Part shown: in pieces, positions 23,815 through 36,822 of the stretch
Layout: each line of letters begins with the position of its first letter
Numbering within the stretch: the first letter of the stretch is position 1
Assembly (NCBI GenBank): GCA_013396915.1
Contig: VWZL01002517.1
Span: 652,903 to 716,902 of the forward strand
Reading direction: 5' to 3'
Source: Stercorarius parasiticus
Taxonomy: Eukaryota; Chordata; Aves; Charadriiformes; Stercorariidae
DNA length: 64,000 nt
Made by a program: the position numbers and the translations under genes
Notes under the pieces: model-generated
Told to the model about the DNA's origin: nothing
Seen by the model: only the letters and a program-made list of their open reading frames with translations
Databases searched by the model: none

Positions 23815-26800
23815 TTCTTCTGATAAAAATGTCAAAAAGAGAAATAAAATGTAAACCGAAATGCTCTTGGTTTTACCTTTCTGTAAATTAAAAAAATCAA
23901 GTATTTGTGTGTCACGGCAGCCAGAGATCACAACGTGCTCTGTTTGCCCCAGGAAGTACGTGCAGAGCAGCGGTTTTCGGTTGCGTGGTGTGTCTGAACT
24001 GGGAGAACCTGCAGAGCAGGACCTGCGATGGGGTCAGTGAGGGTGGTCTGAATTTTGACCCAAAAGCTGAAGAGAGAGGCTGAAGATGTTAATCTTGTGT
24101 TTCCAGTGATCTTCAGTGAGGGTCACAGGAAAGGCTCCACCAGCCTTCAGAACCCTTTGGTGTTATTGCATCTATTGCCACCAGAAACCTCCCCCTAACT
24201 ATCTGGAACGACAAAAACACCAGCATAAGAGATCTTGCTGTTTCCGTTTTCTCACGTACAGGGATAAATATAGATTCAGTGAGGGTGAGAGACGGTAAAT
24301 TAAAATTCTAAAGGAAAATGTTTCTTTCCAAGTTGCGCTGCTCATTGCTATGAGAAAACACTGAGAGCATCCCATACCAGAGACAGGATACGGATCCGGA
24401 CAGACAATGGCAAACAGAAAGAGCTTCTCACGCCTCAGGCACGACTGTGGGCCAGCGCAGGGGAAAGCCATCAGCCCCCAGCCACGGGAGGCGTGCGGGG
24501 TCGGGCCAGCGCAGGACCAGCAGCACAGCCCTCGGGTGAGGATGCGGCAGAGCGATGTCCTGGGGCACGCACGGGGCAGCTCTCAGCTCTGTCCCCGCTA
24601 TGCTTCTGTCTTGCCTTTCATCATAGAGCCAGTAAAATGATAACTTGGTCTTTCACAGCTTGACCTGAATCTGCAAGACTGGCAGAAGTAAACATCTTCT
24701 GATTTCCACTCCGAAGTATTTGATATGCAGCTCTGAGAGAGTCTAAAAAAAGAACCCTTTCATCTTTGTTTCCTGAAGTCGTTTTTTTTTGTCATATTCT
24801 AAAATCATAGATAAAACCCCAGACGATTTTATTGGATTAAGAATGACCACAAACAACCTGGAGTGTCTCCCCATGACATTAATACGCTCATAATTGATAT
24901 ATTCGTTCTGTGTTTTTCTCATGAGGTTGGGATGACTGTGCTTACTCTGGCGCAGATGGGCTCTTTACATCTCCCTCCACGCTTATGTGCACAGTGTGTG
25001 TTTATCTCTAGTGGCAAAACCTGGCAGAACAGTAAAATATACTTACTGGAAAACAAATCCACCCACAGGACTATGTACCCTGATTGCTTTCCTGCAGAAG
25101 CGAATCGTGGCCCGGGTCTGCATGAGGGTGGGAGACAGTTGGTCACCACAAGGCCACCACGTCCCACCGCAGGTGCGGGCTGTGGGGTGCTCTCCGCGCT
25201 AACCCAAATATTCACAGATGTTACTATAAGGTGTTAATTGCAGGCCAGCTGCATGAGATGTCTGTCAGCTCAGTTTTGACAAATCACCCGCTGTACTTAA
25301 TTAAATGGGAAACTAACCCATAACAGTGTATGTTTCTTGACATATTTCTACTTTATTTTCAGGACTTTGAGAGCACCGTGGTGCACTGTTCTAACAGTAC
25401 CGCACTCCTCGTCTGCACAGAATGGTCCTGAACGGCCAGTGATCCTCTGCCCAGCTAAAAATGTCGTCTCCAGCCCTCTCAGGATAAATAAATTGCATAC
25501 CTGAGGGAAAACTAAAACTCTGGGAAAAAGAGAAAGTATGATAAAAGGGAGGGAAGTATGATAAAAAAGTATGATAAAATCAGGATTAAAAGTTCTTAAT
25601 TCAACTCTGCCAGGCAGGGGGTGGATCTAATTTTCACTTTAAATAGACTCTGGCTCTAGCTTTTATTCTAGCATTTAAGAACAAGAATAATTACTATAGT
25701 AACCTCACAGCCTGATAGTACTCACTGCCTGCAGAAGGAATCAACCCTACAACTAGACTTGGGGTGGAATAAGGAACTTCTTCTTACAAGTAAGTGTGTC
25801 AATATTTTGTTCGATAGGTAGATTATTATCCCTACCTCAAGGAAGAAAAACTGGGAAGGTAAGTGTGGTTTTTAATCAGTGACACATCTAGCAGGGTAAA
25901 AAAAGAACCTTTTAAAAATACATTATTCCTGGGTTGCTTTGACATGACCCAACTTAATGGCGCGTACATCTTCTCAGTCATAGCTGCGAGTATAACACTT
26001 TGAAACCGAACGTGCCTTGCCCAGGGGCTGCTCCTCCTTCCGTTGCTCAACCAACACGCAGCGGAGCTGTGCACACGCAGGGGACGGGAACACAACACCC
26101 TCGCGAGTTTTCAGCATTATACAAATATATCACACATCAGAGAAATCTTCTTCGAAGAACCCAGGAAGGAGATGGTTCTCCGGAGCACGCGCAGGTGTGA
26201 TTCACCCACCATCTCCCTCGGGGGGCGGCTGGATTGCCCCTGGGGAGAGAGGACAGCGGGTGCTTCTCCTTCCGCGGCTGAGACCTGGGTCCAGAGCTCC
26301 TCAGGGTGGACAGAAACGCTCGTCTTGACTGCAAGGAGCTTTGGGGTCATCTCCATTCTCTCCAATGAGGGAAGGATTTGGGGAGCGATCGCAGTGCCTT
26401 CCCCTCCCTGTCAGCGGTAGAGCCAAGGACCTAGAGGAGGGGAAAGAGCTCCCTTCTGACCTTGCTGGCAATTAACCCTGAGGCATGAGAATCTGTTTGA
26501 CCACGACCTTGAACGGTGATTGCACATGATCACCTGGAGATCGGCTTGGGTTGGTGCGTTTTTTTCTTCTTCTTTTTTTACTGTGTAGTAATTTTCTTGG
26601 CTAACTCTGGCAGTCGAAATTACATTTGACTTGAGCTGCTTGGATCTCCGCAGTACTGAAAACCAAAGAAAATGAAAGGATAGTGAATTTTGCATAATTT
26701 CACTCCTACTAAGAATTTCCAATTAGCAGGGCATAAATTGATCCTCTTTGCTTTAATATCTTGGGCTTTTTTCCCCTGCATACAGATAACAGCTGAGTTT

Positions 26801-29800
26801 TAATTCATTTTAATTCTATTACCACACATAACCATCATGCACTGTGATAAGTATCTCTCCTGTACACAAATGTCTTTGAGAACTACCCATCAAGTACTTA
26901 TTTAACCTCATTGTCGATGGAAATAATAGCATTTACTGTATGTGTTTATTTTGCCTCATTTATGGAGAAAATTAACTTTTTTACAGAAACACACTGGTAT
27001 TTCTTTTTCCGTTGACATTCTTCCCAGCAAGACTCCACTTTCTAGGTTGCGCTCCCTAAAGGTTTTCTACACCTCTGTTAGTGTACAACTCAGCACATCT
27101 AACCAGATTTTTATTCTCAGCATTACTATTAAACATCATCAAAATGTGACAGAAAGTTTTACTGAGGTGAATGGAATTGGATTCTTACAGGAAACGCAGC
27201 ATATTTAAATTATGATGTGTACGAAAATTCTATCTTTTAGAAAAGAAATGCTAAGTTGCTACATACAAACACGTGTGCTGCATTATATATGGTGTATAAT
27301 GCTAAAAAGAATAAGCGATTTTTTATTGCTGTTTTCCAGCTCCATGTGACAGCCTTTTTAGGTGTCTCGCTGAAAAATTATGCAAGCTAAGCTAAAGTAC
27401 GCTAAAGAATCCCACAGTGTGAGTGGATATACTTTTATGATGGGAATAATTCCACTGCAGTTGATAGTAATTATAGACTAATGATAAAAACCAGACCAAA
27501 TTTCTCAGGGTAGAGGACATTCATAGTGTGACGTGCGCTTGGAGCTCACCAGGCCGTAGGAAGACAGTAACCAAAGGTGTGGCAGCTGGGATTTACACCA
27601 TTCCTCATGTCCAAAGGTGAAGAAACGCCCCTGAGCTGTGCCAGGGGCCCAGTGGGGGTCCTGACCCCACCAGCCATTGTGGCTGATGGGGCTCACCCCA
27701 GACATCCCCTCAAGATGCCACCACGTCCAGCGGAGACCCGAGATGCTCAGGTGTCCGAGCAGCCGTGGAGCATAAGAAGATGGCTGGCCACCTGTGCGTC
27801 CCCTGTGGGGACAAGCCCCATCCAGCAGAGCCGGGAAGGTGTGAGCCTGGCGGGGGGAAGGAACGTCCTTCTGCGTCTTTCTGACCAGGTGAAGGCTGAC
27901 GGGATGCTCCTCCGCCTGCCTTGCAACAGTCATTCCCCTCGGTGGCTTTTCAGGGGATGCTTTTTCTGAAAGTCCCGTCCCGTTCCTTGCAGCCGGGCGG
28001 GATGACGTCGCCGCGGTGCTGGGAGCCACCCTTCAGAAGAAAGGATTGTTTTCATTTACTGACGTAAACGAAATGAATTCCACTCACATTCAGCAAAGTT
28101 CGTGTCTGTACTCAGGGACATCGTCACCGATCTTCGTGATTAATACCTTGCAATCACAGCACTAGCCTTTCCTAGCTGCCCAAGGAGCTGATGACAGCAA
28201 ATTAGTTAATTATAGATCTAATTAAAATATTAGTATCTTCTGCATTGGTAGGGGATGCAGTTGTGTTCCCTCATCACCGTTATTGCCCTGCGCGTCTGCC
28301 GGCTGCCCCAGGTCTGGGGCTGAAGGGCTCGGCCAGGGACACCCCATAAGCGGGCTGTGTTTTACGCCTTTGGGGAAAAAACATGTTTCCCCCAGAGCTG
28401 GGATTTGCAGCTCAGGTGGTGAAACGGAAAATGCAGCTCTGGGGTTTGGGCTCTAACAGGAAAGGTCTGAACAAATAAAAGGAGATTCTAGTTGTATCCA
28501 AAATAACACCTATAAACACTTCAATGCCGCTGGAGAGCAGTAGCGTGAATGCAAATACTCCGAGCGGGTACAAGCCCGCACAACAGGAGGATGTAATTCA
28601 AGCAGCACTTTCTGCACATGGAAATGGGAGAGACTGGGCAAGCGGAATGTGGTTTTTTTCTGGAGACCAAAGCTGCAAAGCTTTGTCTGGGTGGTGTAAC
28701 TTCTTCTCAGCTTTTTCTCTGTGCTGTCACTCAGGGAAGAGAGAGGAATGTAGGTAAGAGCAGAACACACCTTTCTTACAACGTGCGTTTTTACCGCTTT
28801 TCTTTCCCTACCCACTCTCCCTGGCTTCTGAAACAGTGCACTTGCTTCCCCCTTTCCATTTAAAATTTAAAAGTTTGAGAAGTTTTTTTCTGCAAATAAT
28901 TAAGCATGTTCATGCATTCCCGGGTCTTCACCTCTTGTCACAGAAAAAACAAAATGGAAAATACAACCATATGGAGGAGGCAGTAATAACAGGATAAAAT
29001 ACTGTTGACCTCTTATCACTTTCGCTGGAAATTAGCATTTTTTTTTTTTCTCATTTGATGCACTGTCATTACAGGGTATGTGTGTATTTTAGTATTTTTA
29101 TTAATAAACATGGTGATTTAACAACCAGGTTAATGGCAGTTTTAATGAGAAAGAATATTAATTGGACAGGCGGGGGGATCTTTGGGTGGCTGTGGTTTTT
29201 TTTCCTTAGAATCTCACTCACCCCGTCCTCGGAAATACACAGCATATGTGCCAAGGGCTGGGGGTTTGTTTAAATGTTGACAGTTAATGCACACAGCTTG
29301 TACTATTTTGTTTCATTTCACAGAACCTTTTGCACGAATGCGGATTCATGCCACCCCAGCCATGGGATTTACAGATTGCTAAATCTTAAAAGGTTTGCAT
29401 AAACAGGCGTCTTGCTACTGATAAGACAGACAATGTGACCATCTGTCTTTCTTCTGCAGCCAAGTGAAAATGACAGAAAGTATGGGTCTTGTCATTTAAA
29501 AACTAGTGATTTCCCAGCTCTCGTTAGTGTTAATTTTGGCTCCCGCGCTGCGGTGAGCCGCTCGGCAGGCGGACACTCTCCCTGCGCGGCTTTGCCCCGA
29601 CTCCCCCGGGAGAAGGCACCGGGGCTGGGACTCGGTCCCTGGGCTGTCCCTGGCACAGCAGACCCCACCGTCCCTCCCCGTCCCCCCCCAGACCACCAGT
29701 GCCCAGCAGCTCCCTCCCGCCAGCGCCAGCAGCATCTCCAAAACACTCCAGAAAAGGGATTGCTGGGAGCAAACCAGAGCTCAGCGCGCTGGCGGCCGGC

Positions 29801-30485
29801 TGGAACGCGGGGTTTTGACTAAAACCTGAAGGTCAGGCCACATCTGTCCCCGTCCTCGCTCCTCCTGCTCTGCAGACAACTTCTCTGCGCATTAGCCATC
29901 TTGCTCCCTGCGCTCATTTTGGACAAGCCGTGCTAACTGGGCTGGCTGCCGTTCACGAGCAGACCCGTGGGCAGGAGGACAACGCTGGTGGCTGGAGGGC
30001 ACCAGCCCCATCCCGGCGTTCCGCTCCCTCAGCCAGCCCCTTCCACCCAGAAACCGCCACCTCCAAAAGGCAAATAAAAGCAAACAAACCAAGAATTGCC
30101 CCCCCCAAGCAGATTTACGGAGCTGATCGTACTTCAGCAGCGCTGAACGAAGAGCAGCAGGTCAGATTTGCCATGGAGATACTCAGACAGAAAGCAGTTT
30201 TTCTCCAGTGGAAGAGGAAATCACCAGCTCTCTCAGTCAGTTTGCAAAATTAGCAGATTCATGGTGATTGTGTGATAACAGCCTCCAGTTTATACTGTAT
30301 GGCAGCTTTTACAATATTGTCTTAATGTTGCCACCAGAACATCACAGGCAATAATGGTGTTTTCAGGCTCTCCATAAATCTTGCATGGCTAATAAAGCAA
30401 AACTGAAAATTTACCACGCGCACAGCAATTCCAAGCTTGCCTCCGAATTAGTAAGGGCTTTTTTATTATCCAAGCGTTGCTGTGC
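23815..30485. other. Unique noncoding DNA
   Basis: No repeat family was recognised. At about 25530-25580 a 12-base word 'agtatgataaaa' occurs three times. AT-rich parts (26740-27500, 28060-28260, 28860-29060) alternate with GC-rich patches (27600-28030, 29540-29830, 29930-30060). The patch at 29540-29830 is CpG-containing and open in several frames on both strands, with no domain. Confidence 0.5.
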
Positions 30486-30612
30486 ACATGAAATACCAAG
30501 GACCTGCGTTCAGACTACCCGTCATCACACAGGGGACATGGCAAGACCATCTTTCTCCTCCTCCTCTCCCTCATGTTTTGGTGTGTAGTTGCAGTAGGTG
30601 CATTGTCCTGAT
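30486..30612 (-). repeat. Non-CR1 tail shared with 49094-49223 (copy A)
   Basis: This lies immediately beyond the terminal octamers of the adjacent minus-strand CR1. It matches the reverse complement of 49094-49223 with three substitutions and one 3-base difference (an extra CTC/GAG in copy B). Sequence further out (below 30486) does not match. It contains a short polypyrimidine run (ctcctcctctccctc). It is not part of the usual CR1 consensus as I know it. See the finding on a possible 3' transduction. Confidence 0.8.
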
Positions 30613-31256
30613 CACAGAATCATAGAATTGCCTGGGTTGGAAGGGACCTTTCAGATCATCAAGCCCAACCATAGACCCAACACTGCCCAAACCCCCACTA
30701 CCCCATGTCCCTCAGCACCACGTCTGCCCGGCTTTTAAATCCCTCCAGGGATGGCGACTCCACCACTGCCCTGGGCAGCCTCTTCCAATGCTTCACAACC
30801 CTTTCCGGGAAGAAATTTCTCCTAATATCCATCCTAAACCTCCCCTGGCACAACTTGAGGCCGTTTCCTCTTGTCCCATGGCCTGTTCCTTGGGAGAAGA
30901 GCCCGACCCCCCCTGGCTACCCCCTCCTTTCAGGGAGCTGTAGGGAGCGAGAAGGTCTCCCCTCAGCCCCCTTTTCTCCAGGCTGAACACCCCCAGCTCC
31001 CTCAGCCGCCCCTCACAAGGCTTGTGCTCCAGACCCCTCCCCAGCTCCGTTGCCCTTCTCTGGACACGCTCCAGCCCCTCAGTGTCTTTCCTGGCGTGAG
31101 GGGCCCAAAACTGGACACAGCCCTCGAGGTGGGGCCTCGCCAGTGCCCAGTACAGGGGGACGGTCACTGCCCCAGTCCTGCTGGCCACACTATTGCTGGT
31201 ACAGGCCAGGGTGCTGCTGGCCTCCCTGGCCACTGGGGCACACGGCTGGCTCATGC
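30613..31256 (-). mobile_element. CR1 LINE, 5'-truncated, 3' UTR plus ORF2 C-terminus
   Basis: It starts (3' end of the element) with the octamer pair CACAGAAT CATAGAAT at 30613-30628, reading inward to the CR1 3' UTR. Upstream in element orientation the minus-strand frame retains the ORF2 C-terminus: [20 protein letters not shown], then [18 protein letters not shown], then [20 protein letters not shown], then [20 protein letters not shown]. These match the CR1 '[38 protein letters not shown]' region. The element is 5'-truncated near 31256, inside ORF2, with no reverse-transcriptase core, so it cannot be autonomous. The frame is still largely open, suggesting a moderately young copy. Confidence 0.92.
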
Positions 31257-33276
31257 AATGAGTTACCCAAACACCAACTGCACCACTGCACAAGACATCA
31301 GGAGTGCTCAAACTTCAACGATTATAATAGAGCTTGCTACAGGTCCCCTCTCATTCAGACTCCTGCTGGGGCTGGCCAAGGGTGTGGGGGTCCCGAGTCC
31401 AACCGCTACACACTCCGAGCACCTGCAGCCCTCGGGCATTTAAGGGAGAATTACAAGGTCTCGGGGACAAAACCCCACAAAATTGTTATCTCCCGCTCCC
31501 GATGCTGACAGCAATTGCTATCCGATATGCCCGGTAGCATGTCACAGCTCTGCCCATGGCTCCCGTGGCAGCGGGGCAGCAGATGTCTCTGTAAAGCATC
31601 GGGCCAGCGGTCCCTCACCACCGCAGGGCTCGAGGCTGCAGCTGGCTGTGACGCTGCCTGGCACCAGGCGCTGCCTTCCCGACACATGATTTATACCTTT
31701 AAAACCAGCCTCCAACCATTTGCTAACTTGTCTTTTATCTCACAGAGAAAACACAGCACACCCTTTTACTTGCTGCACCCCACAGGTGGCCACTTAGTGA
31801 TGTGTTCGTGTGCCAGCTCCTTCGGTGGTGCTACTCATGAAGAAAAGGGGCTTATCCCTGGCACTGTGCCCTGCGGGCACTGGGCACTGCCCCCCGCCTC
31901 CTGCCACCACGAGTCCACCGTCCTGGCATGGACGGAGGGTTTCTACACCACTTTTTCCAGGCAAGTGAGCACTGGGCTTTGCCTGACCAGCCCCGGGACG
32001 GTGATGGTGGCACCGTGGTCCCTGGGTGTCCCCAGCTCTTGGGGATGCTCACCAAGCACAGTGCCACTGGCAGCCCTTCAAAGGCACATTTTCAGCTTCA
32101 GTGTTGATGTTTTTCTTGTCAACTCCAAAGTAAATCTTATTTTCCTGGTTTTAAATGGCAATGTAACTTCTTGCTAGCAGACTCCAGTCCCAATACCTTC
32201 TAGTATGAAATTCCTTTGTGCTGAAAATCCTTAGTGTAGCAGCTTTATAAAGCTGTAACCAGCGTACAGGCGATTACAGCTTTGGATAAACAAGTAAGTG
32301 GATTTCTACATACATAGCAGAATAAATACAGAAGATCTGAATATGAAAAAAATTGCTAAAAGTGCAGTAAGGTTCCCAAATGAAATATTAAATAAAAAGA
32401 GTTATCTTTGAACTCCACCTGTTTCCCGAGCTAAGGTGCTCTCATTGCTTTGGGGGACAGAGAACAGGTTCAGGCCAAGCACCACCACCTTTGCCAAGGT
32501 CCTAGCACTGTGCAACCACCTCCCTTAACGTTTCAGCCCAGCAATCGGAAGAGGCGGTCTAGGAAAGGGTTCTCTTTGTTTGACATCTTCATCAGTCCCC
32601 CGCCTGACTCACATTTTCCATTTCTGTGCCCAGTGCCCAAGGTCACCTGGGCCGGGGGGAACAGAGGAAACCACAGACCCTTCTCTTCTTCCTGAGACCT
32701 GGAAACAAAGTTGGTGGGGCCACAAAGAGCAGAAGCCAAAGGGAGCGTGGCCATCAGCTGGTGGTCACCCATGGGGACGGAGAGAAAGGGTGCAGGTGCC
32801 CTGGGTGCTGGGCAGCCCTCGTGTCCCCAGCGTCAAAGCCTCGCGCTCTGCTAGCATGGGTTGTGCACGGAGGAACAATGCAGAGGACTTGGAAGGCATC
32901 TGACCATACTCTGATACCTACTGCTCCACGCCAAGGGTGGGTGAAGATTTCAGTGCCTGAAGGCACCCGCTGTCTTACATGTCTCTGTTTCCTTTTACAC
33001 GTGCTTACTTTCCCCCTCTGAAATTCGTGTCTTTATGGCAGCCCGCTTTGTATTTCTCCCCCGCCGGTTTCAGTCAGGTTTTAGAAGGGGCTGTGTGCTA
33101 CAATGTGTTTCCCTTAACTGATTTTTAAAAGTAATATATGACTTTAATTGCCTAACTAGTTCCAAATGGCAGAAGACTAAAGGCAATTGTGAATGCAATC
33201 AGCTGGAATAGTTTAGTTTACTTCAGCCTTTTTTTAATCTTCCGTTTTTAACCTGTTCTCTTCCCTCTTGCCAAAG
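31257..33276. other. Unique noncoding DNA
   Basis: GC-rich at 31260-32080 and 32600-32900, AT-rich between and after. The 220-codon frame at 31515-32177 has no domain, and part of it is open antisense too. No repeat was recognised outside the CR1. Confidence 0.5.
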
Positions 33277-33365
33277 CAAATGGTAAATTATAACGGCAAA
33301 TTGGTAAATTATATTAACAAATGGTTAAATGGTAAATGGTAAAATGGTAAATTATATTAACAAAA
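33277..33365 (+). repeat. AT-rich short tandem repeat (ATGGTAAATTATA-like)
   Basis: Irregular tandem copies of the words 'aaatggtaaa', 'ttggtaaatt' and 'ttatattaacaaa' fill this stretch. The phrase 'ggtaaattatattaacaaa' occurs twice, 44 bases apart. It is a degenerate minisatellite of about two long units plus short slips. Confidence 0.7.
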
Positions 33366-34458
33366 AGCTGTACGGCCTCACAAAGGTGAGATAAACCCTG
33401 TCTCCGTCCCAGCCGCTTTCCAAACAGCCGGGTCCTGTTAACCGCACTGTGTCCGAGGTTTTCAAAAGTGAGGGCTCAGGCAAACACTGGAGACGGTAGG
33501 TTGTCAACTGGGAGAGTAAAGGGAGGACAGGGAAAAGTTCTGAACCTTGAAAAGCGCTTCCAGATACTGCATGCAATGTCTCAAATGGCAGTTCATGTCC
33601 TTGGCGGGGAGTCCCTTGTTTCACAGTTCCCACGGCGCGTGGTCCAGCTCGGGGACGGGATGCTGTGTCGGCTGAGCCCCTTGCTCAGAGCCGACAGGGC
33701 GGTAGCAGGTCTGTTTTTCACCCTGAAAAAAAGTCATCTGTCAAAAGCCCCTCCAGAACCTGCAAATCGGTGCCAAAAATAGCAAAACAGGATCCAGTGC
33801 CAGACCAGCGTCCCCGTGAAAAGAGGCAAAAGGGAGATAGAGGAGGGGACCCTGATGCCTGGGGAAGGCAGGGACGAGCCCTGTCATCCACACCATGGCA
33901 AGAAGAAAAGACAGAAGTGCTCAATGTTGACCTTATTTGCTGCCCATAAACCAGTGATGTTACCTAAATAAGTGGTGGTGAGGGGAAGACACACATTTTT
34001 TCTTCCTGACTTTCTGGGCTCTCAGAGAAATTCTCCAGGGCCGGGCTGGTTGAAACTGGGAATGTTGTGGCAGCATCAGGGAAATCTCCCAAACCTCTCC
34101 AAGTGCCTCCAAAGGCAGAATTTGGCCACTACTTTTCCAGGAGTTCTGCTCCGGCGAGCCCCTGGGCAATGCGAAGACGTGGGACGTCACCTCTGGGCAG
34201 GATCTGGTCATTTTAAGACAATCAATGCAGAAAATGCCAGTTGATCTCCGCAATCTCTACAGTCCCCATGCTCTGCGCTGACAGAGCCCGTGATGGAAAC
34301 TATGGGTACAAACCCACCTCCCTGCAAGGAGCTCAAGAATGGGAGATGCCGGCGCTCAGGTAATTTATCAGGTTTACGTTACAGGTCAATCTTCCCTTTG
34401 CATCACGGAAGCTTTTTTTTGCTATGAACTAAAGAAAGCGAAAATGATTTAATCACAC
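33366..34458. other. Unique noncoding DNA
   Basis: Mixed composition, with short frames on both strands and no domain or repeat recognised. Confidence 0.5.
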
Positions 34459-34640
34459 TGTCGAGGTTTGGGCCAGATTGGCCACTGAGGCGAGCGACAG
34501 ATGCTCTCCCCCATCTCTCTCTCCAAGGAGAGGAGGGAGAGAGATAAAGAGTTTTCTGAGTTTAGAAGGAACTAAACTACCTTAATGAACTATTAAAAAA
34601 ATAATAAAAAGAAAATCAGGAAATACATGCCATTTATACA
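34459..34640 (+). mobile_element. Probable LTR fragment of an avian endogenous retrovirus
   Basis: It begins TGTCGAGGTTTGGGCCAGATT and continues with 'ggcgagcgacagatgctctc' and a CT-rich/GA-rich run, wording I associate with a common avian LTR family. It then grades into an A-rich stretch at 34580-34620. No right boundary, partner LTR or internal coding region was found, so it would be an old solo or truncated LTR. Assignment rests on recalled resemblance and needs a repeat-library match. Confidence 0.35.
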
Positions 34641-36465
34641 AGGAGGAGTAAATGGTATGAAGTCTTCTGAATTCATCCGAAGTGAAGCAGACCTATTTCA
34701 CTTCAACCTAAACCAGGTTTTCCAGTTTGGCTACAGAGCTGAAAAAAACTGCTCAAAACTATTTAAAATCTATGTCTGTTTTTCACCTCTGTTGCAGACT
34801 GCCTCCGTAGCACCCTACATATCTCCCAGGCAACCCAGCCCTCCTAAAGGAAATACAGAGACAGGAATTCACTTCTCCAAGACACTGGTTCACAAATCAA
34901 TGACTTTTTTTCTTCTTTCCAGCAGCAATCCCACACAAAAAACCACGTTTTCCCAGACAGAGCCGCCCCAGGCAACCCAGCCAGGGAGAATCTGCCGGCG
35001 ACCTCCTGGCTGAGGTGCAGGAGCACTTTGCCGGCAGAAGGACCAGAAACCTTCACAGCAACAGGAAGTCTTTTGGATACATAAAAAAGACATGAGAATC
35101 AAAGGCAACCATTGAAAAGAAGTTGGTTTTCTTCCTAGAAGGCTCAAAAGGGACTTTCTCAGAAATCTGGATTTTAATCCAACAGAGGATCCCCTTCAAA
35201 GCGTGGCTTTCTCTTGAGCTACGTTACCAAAGCAAACTCGCAATTTCAGCTGATCAGAAGGCAAGAAAGAAACTTCAAGTGAAATGCCCAGAAAATGAGA
35301 TTAATCGGAGTTGATAAGAATCAAGTGAGACAATTCTGCAGTGTGAACACGACTGAAAATTGTACGATAACTGATAAAGTATTCCAATGACAATATCTGA
35401 TTAAAATAAACAAGTTATTATTTTCACAATAATTTGTTTAGCGGTGTCACACCATGCTCTGAATGAGAAAAGACAAAAGCATCTTTGTGATCTAATTACT
35501 TTAAAAAATCCTATTAACATACCAATTTGATCCAACTGTTTTTGAGGTGTCCCCGTTTAGAGCGCTCATCCCTATGACAACAGAACCTTTTAAAAATGCT
35601 TCAGTTACTTTGGGGCAGAACATCTTTCGAAGGAGATGTCCTGGTATGATATGCAAAAATTTCAAGAATAATTTAAGAGAAAAATAAAGTCCAGAAAATC
35701 CTCTAAAAATAGGCCTGAGCCTGGAACGCAAATGTGGAAAATTCCTTCAAGTCTCAGTTACAGAACGTGATAACATGAGGCCCCCAAAATCTAGTTTTAG
35801 CAAAATGTCAGGTGGAAATGCTGCTTTGGGCATTGCCCGGTAGTAAATAATGTGACTTCCCTACTTCTGGAGTACATGCAAATTAAAGTTGGCTAACATT
35901 TTCTATTCTTTTCATTTTTTTTTTCACGGAACGCTTCCGTGGATAGATATTCCGTTGGTATTCTAAAATATGTTGATTTAACACTTTATTTCGAGGATTT
36001 CTGAAGTAAAAGTTCAATTTTCAGTTAAAGATTAATCATGTCAACTCTTTTTCCCAGAAAGACAGCAGAAAAGGCCAAAGCAACAAAATGCAATTTCCAG
36101 CCCTTCAACTACAAAACCTAAAGCTCGTCAGCTTCTTAAAGCGGTACCATCAAATATCATTTACTGTGGAATAAAATTAAGCCGAACTAGGGGTAGGAAG
36201 GCTGTGTCCAGCCGCAGCCTGGGCGGGAGGGACCGTGCACGGATATTCCTGCCCCGATGCAGAGGCGTCGGACGCTCCTCGCGCTGCCGTGACTGGCCGC
36301 CCCTAAACTCCCTTATTTGCAGGGGAGAGAAGCAGACGCCCAGGTCTTAATTTTATTCCTGAAGCAGTCACTCACATCCCACTGAAGATCATCATAATGT
36401 ATATTCTGCCGGTGAAACGTCTGTCTTCTCATGACCTTTTCCACAAATCAACTCTCATTAATTAC
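34641..36465. other. Unique noncoding DNA
   Basis: AT-rich single-copy-looking sequence. Frames at 34627-35013 and the antisense 34890-35147 overlap and carry no domain. The part 35300-35500 is strongly AT-rich and a candidate conserved noncoding element on composition only. Confidence 0.45.
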
Positions 36466-36822
36466 TGTCCTGGTTTGGGCGACACAGGATTAATTTCTCT
36501 TTCAGTAATTTTACTTTTCACTAAGGTCTCTTCCAAGGCTGGGGAAAACCGCACTTCTNNNNNNNNNNNNNNNNNNNNNNNNNNNNNNNNNNNNNNNNNN
36601 NNNNNNNNNNNNNNNNNNNNNNNNNNNNNNNNNNNNNNNNNNNNNCTTCAGTGTTATTAATGTTAATTATTTAGTCTTATTCTAGTAACTCTGTTTACAT
36701 TTCAACCCTCATGTCTCCTTGTTTTTTCCCCGATTCCCCTTCCCGGGTGGGGAGGGGTCATCGGGTGAGAGCATAATTGTCTGAACAACAATTAATGGTT
36801 GTGGGTTCCTCAAGCCATAACA
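36466..36822 (+). mobile_element. Solo LTR (avian endogenous retrovirus), interrupted by assembly gap
   Basis: It starts with TGTCCTGGTTTGGGCGACAC, the typical beginning of a widespread avian LTR family. After the N gap it continues with a T-rich stretch, 'ctcatgtctcc', and a C-rich/G-rich hinge at 36730-36760. It ends with CCATAACA, giving TG...CA termini. The flanking 5-mers are ATTAC (36461-36465) and ATTCC (36823-36827), a 4-of-5 match to a target-site duplication. No gag, pol or env remnant lies nearby, so this is a solo LTR formed by recombination. True length is unknown because of the gap. The subfamily is not assignable. Confidence 0.6.
36559..36645. other. Assembly gap (87 N)
   Basis: A run of 87 unknown bases inside the solo LTR. 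The size may be an estimate. Confidence 0.99.

Noticed and set aside
31515..32177. 220-codon plus-strand frame
   Set aside because: GC-rich region with antisense frames, Ser/Pro/Cys-rich, no domain and no splice or promoter context.
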